A DNA stretch of 64,000 nucleotides from Dryomyza anilis. Taxonomy: Eukaryota; Arthropoda; Insecta; Diptera; Dryomyzidae. The notes beneath the pieces are model-generated. The model was not told where the DNA came from. It did not search any database and was given only the letters and a program-made list of their open reading frames with translations. Shown here one piece after another: positions 62,101-64,000 of this stretch (its first letter is position 1; every line of letters begins with the position of its first letter). The translations under genes were made by a program, and so were the position numbers. The stretch is from positions 54,123,078-54,187,077 of the forward strand of contig OX638131.1 of assembly GCA_951804985.1 (NCBI GenBank), in the 5' to 3' direction.

Positions 62101-64000
62101 GCCAACTTTTAGCATTTTAATTTTGAGACGTGATTTATCAAGAGCCCTTGCGCCGATTATAATGATTTATATTGTAATTAAAAGAGCAAAAATAGATTAC
62201 AAAATGTGCCAACTTTAAGCATTTTAATTTTGAGACGTGATTTCTCAAGAGCCCTTGCGAAGATTATATTGATTTGTATTGTAATTAAAAGAGCAAAAAT
62301 AGATTACAAAATGTGCCAATTTTAAGCATTTTAATTTTGAGACGTGATTTCTCAAGAACTCCTTGCGCCGATTATAATGATTTATATTGTAATTAAAAGA
62401 GCAAAAATAGATTACAAAATGTGCCAACTTTAAGCATTTTAATTTTGAGACGTGATTTCTCAAGAACCCCTTGCGCCGATTATAATGATTTATATTGGAA
62501 TTAAAAGGTCAAAAATAGATTACAAAATGTGCCAACTATGAGGCCTCTACGACGTGTGTTTACGGAGTTATGAGCATATTAAGTTTGAGACGTGATTTCT
62601 CAAGAGCCTTTGCGGCGATTATAATGATTTATATTATAATTAAAAGAGCAAAAACATGTGCCAACTTTGAAGCCTCTACGACGTGTATTTACGGAGTTAT
62701 GAGTATTTGATAGTTTGTGACGTGATTTCTTAAGAACCCCTTGCGCCGATATAATGATATATATTTGAATTAAAAGGGCAAAAATAGATTACATAATGTG
62801 CCAACTTTGAGGCCTCTACGACGTGTATTTACGGAGTATTTACGTGTATTTACGGAGTATTTACGTGTATTTACGGAGTTATGAGCATATTAAGTTTGAG
62901 ACGTGATTTCTCAAGAACCCTTGCGCCGACTATAATGATTTATATTGGAATTAAAAATGCAAAACTAGAATACAAAATGTGCCAAGTTTGAGGCCTCTAG
63001 ACTCGTATTTACGGAGTTGTGAGCATTTTAAGTTTGAGACGTGATTTCTCAAGAACACATGAGCCGATTATAATAAACTTAAAGGGCAAACATAAATTAC
63101 AAAATGTGCCAACTGTGAGGCCTCTACGACGTGTATTTACGGAGTTATGAGCATTTTAAGTTTGAGACGTGATTTCTCAAGAGCCCTTGCGCCGATTATA
63201 ATGATTTATAATGGAAGTAAAAGGGCAAAAATGGATTACAAAATGTGACAACTTTGAGCATTTTAATTTTGAGACGTGATTTCTCAAGAGCCCTTGCGCC
63301 GATTATAATGATTTATATTGTAATTAAAAGAGCAAAAATAGATTACAAAATGTGCCAACTTTAAGCATTTTAATTTTGAAACATGATTTCTCAAGAGCCC
63401 TTGCGAAGATTATATTGTAATTAAAAGAGCAAACATAGATTACAAAATGTGCCAACTTTGAGCATTTTAATTTTGAGACGTGATTTCTCAAGAGCCCTTC
63501 CGCCGATTATAATAAACTAAAAGGGCAAACATAAATTACAAAATGTGCCAACTGTGAGGCCTCTACGACGTGTATTTACGGAGCTATTACATTTTAATTT
63601 GAGACGTGATTTCTCAAGAGCCCTTGCGCCGATTATAATGATTTATATTGTAATTAAAAGAGCAAAAATAGTGTATTTACGGAGTTATGAATATTGGATA
63701 GTTTGTGACGTGATTTCTAAAGAACCCGATTATAATGATTTATAATGGAATTAAAAGGCCAAAAATAGATTACAAATTGTGCCAAATCTGCAGCCTCTAA
63801 ACTCGTATTTACGGAGTTATGAGCATTTTAAGTTTGATCCGAATATAATGATTTATAATGTTATTTAAAGGGCAAAAATAGATTACAAAATGTGCCAACT
63901 TTGAGCATTTTAATTTTGATACGTGATTTCTCAAGAACCCCTAGCGCCGATTATAATGATTTATATTGTAATTAAAAGAGCAAAAATAGATTACAAAATG
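62101..64000 (+). repeat. Satellite block, forward, to window end
   Basis: Short forms at 62101-62500, then mixed monomers. At 62830-62880 the piece ACGGAGTATTTACGTGTATT is repeated in short tandem. The array continues past the window. Frames 62245-62463 and 63545-63745 are satellite. No gene. Confidence 0.9.

Larger units (their letters stand above)
1..64000. repeat. AT-rich satellite array, basic monomer 138-139 bp
   Basis: The whole window apart from two transposon insertions is one satellite family. In F orientation the landmarks in order are GATTACAAAATGTGCC, GAGGCCTC, TATTTACGGAGTTATGA, TTGAGACGTGATTTCTCAAG and GCGCCGATTATAATG. Successive GGCCTC positions 53907, 54045 and 54183 give a 138-bp period. 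A short form lacking the part from GCCTC to TTATGAG gives 107-110 bp (52641, 52751, 52861, 52968). Other forms join AAAATGT directly to ATTTACGG, or replace GATTTATATTGG with AATAAACTAAAAGG. Two variants alternate after GGCCTC: TACGACGTG and TAGACTCG. I do not recognise the family by name. Period and orientation come from reading; no alignment was run. Confidence 0.97.

Noticed and set aside
1..64000. CRISPR array or bacterial repeat system
   Set aside because: No short direct repeats with unique spacers and no cas genes. Units are 107-193 bp satellite monomers in a eukaryotic context with a LINE and a SINE.
1..64000. Centromere identity or a CENP-B-type box
   Set aside because: I saw no match to the CENP-B box, and chromosomal position cannot be told from sequence alone.

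Overview
This window is almost entirely one AT-rich satellite DNA array from a eukaryotic nuclear genome. It carries two transposon insertions: a short tRNA-derived SINE (12501-12827) and an internally deleted RTE-type LINE (48292-50828, minus strand). I see no host protein gene, no functional RNA gene and nothing prokaryotic. The LINE ORF, its tetranucleotide tail and the SINE 3' half resemble elements I associate with insects, most likely higher Diptera. That assignment rests on memory of family appearance and is only moderately secure.

The satellite has a basic monomer of 138-139 bp (clean examples 53907-54044 and 54045-54182). Derived forms include a 107-110 bp short form and a 193 bp long form with an internal partial duplication. 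Landmarks are GATTACAAAATGTGCC, GAGGCCTC, TATTTACGGAGTTATGA and TTGAGACGTGATTTCTCAAG. I call the orientation with these on the plus strand forward (F) and its complement reverse (R).

Layout: from 1 to 46.7 kb the array is a mosaic of alternating F and R blocks (17 R blocks of 24 bp to 2.2 kb). They meet at a small set of junctions that recur. The commonest R-to-F junction is a near-perfect 44-bp hairpin present 12 times. About 1-5520 is repeated at about 6730-12180 with its internal inversions kept, and related blocks recur at 37.7-46.3 kb, so inverted blocks are copied as parts of multi-kilobase higher-order units. Three runs of 193-bp units lie inside the long F block 18904-28521. From 46.7 kb to the end, interrupted only by the LINE, every repeat is forward. 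This part includes three nearly identical tandem copies of a 2.4-3.2 kb segment (53041-62100), a sign of very recent amplification.

The short ORFs (60-130 codons) across the array are translations of the satellite. They recur wherever a block recurs and cross monomer and transposon boundaries. I do not annotate them as genes. Nothing here forms a multi-gene system. The most unusual signal is the recurring hairpin-junction architecture of the satellite.
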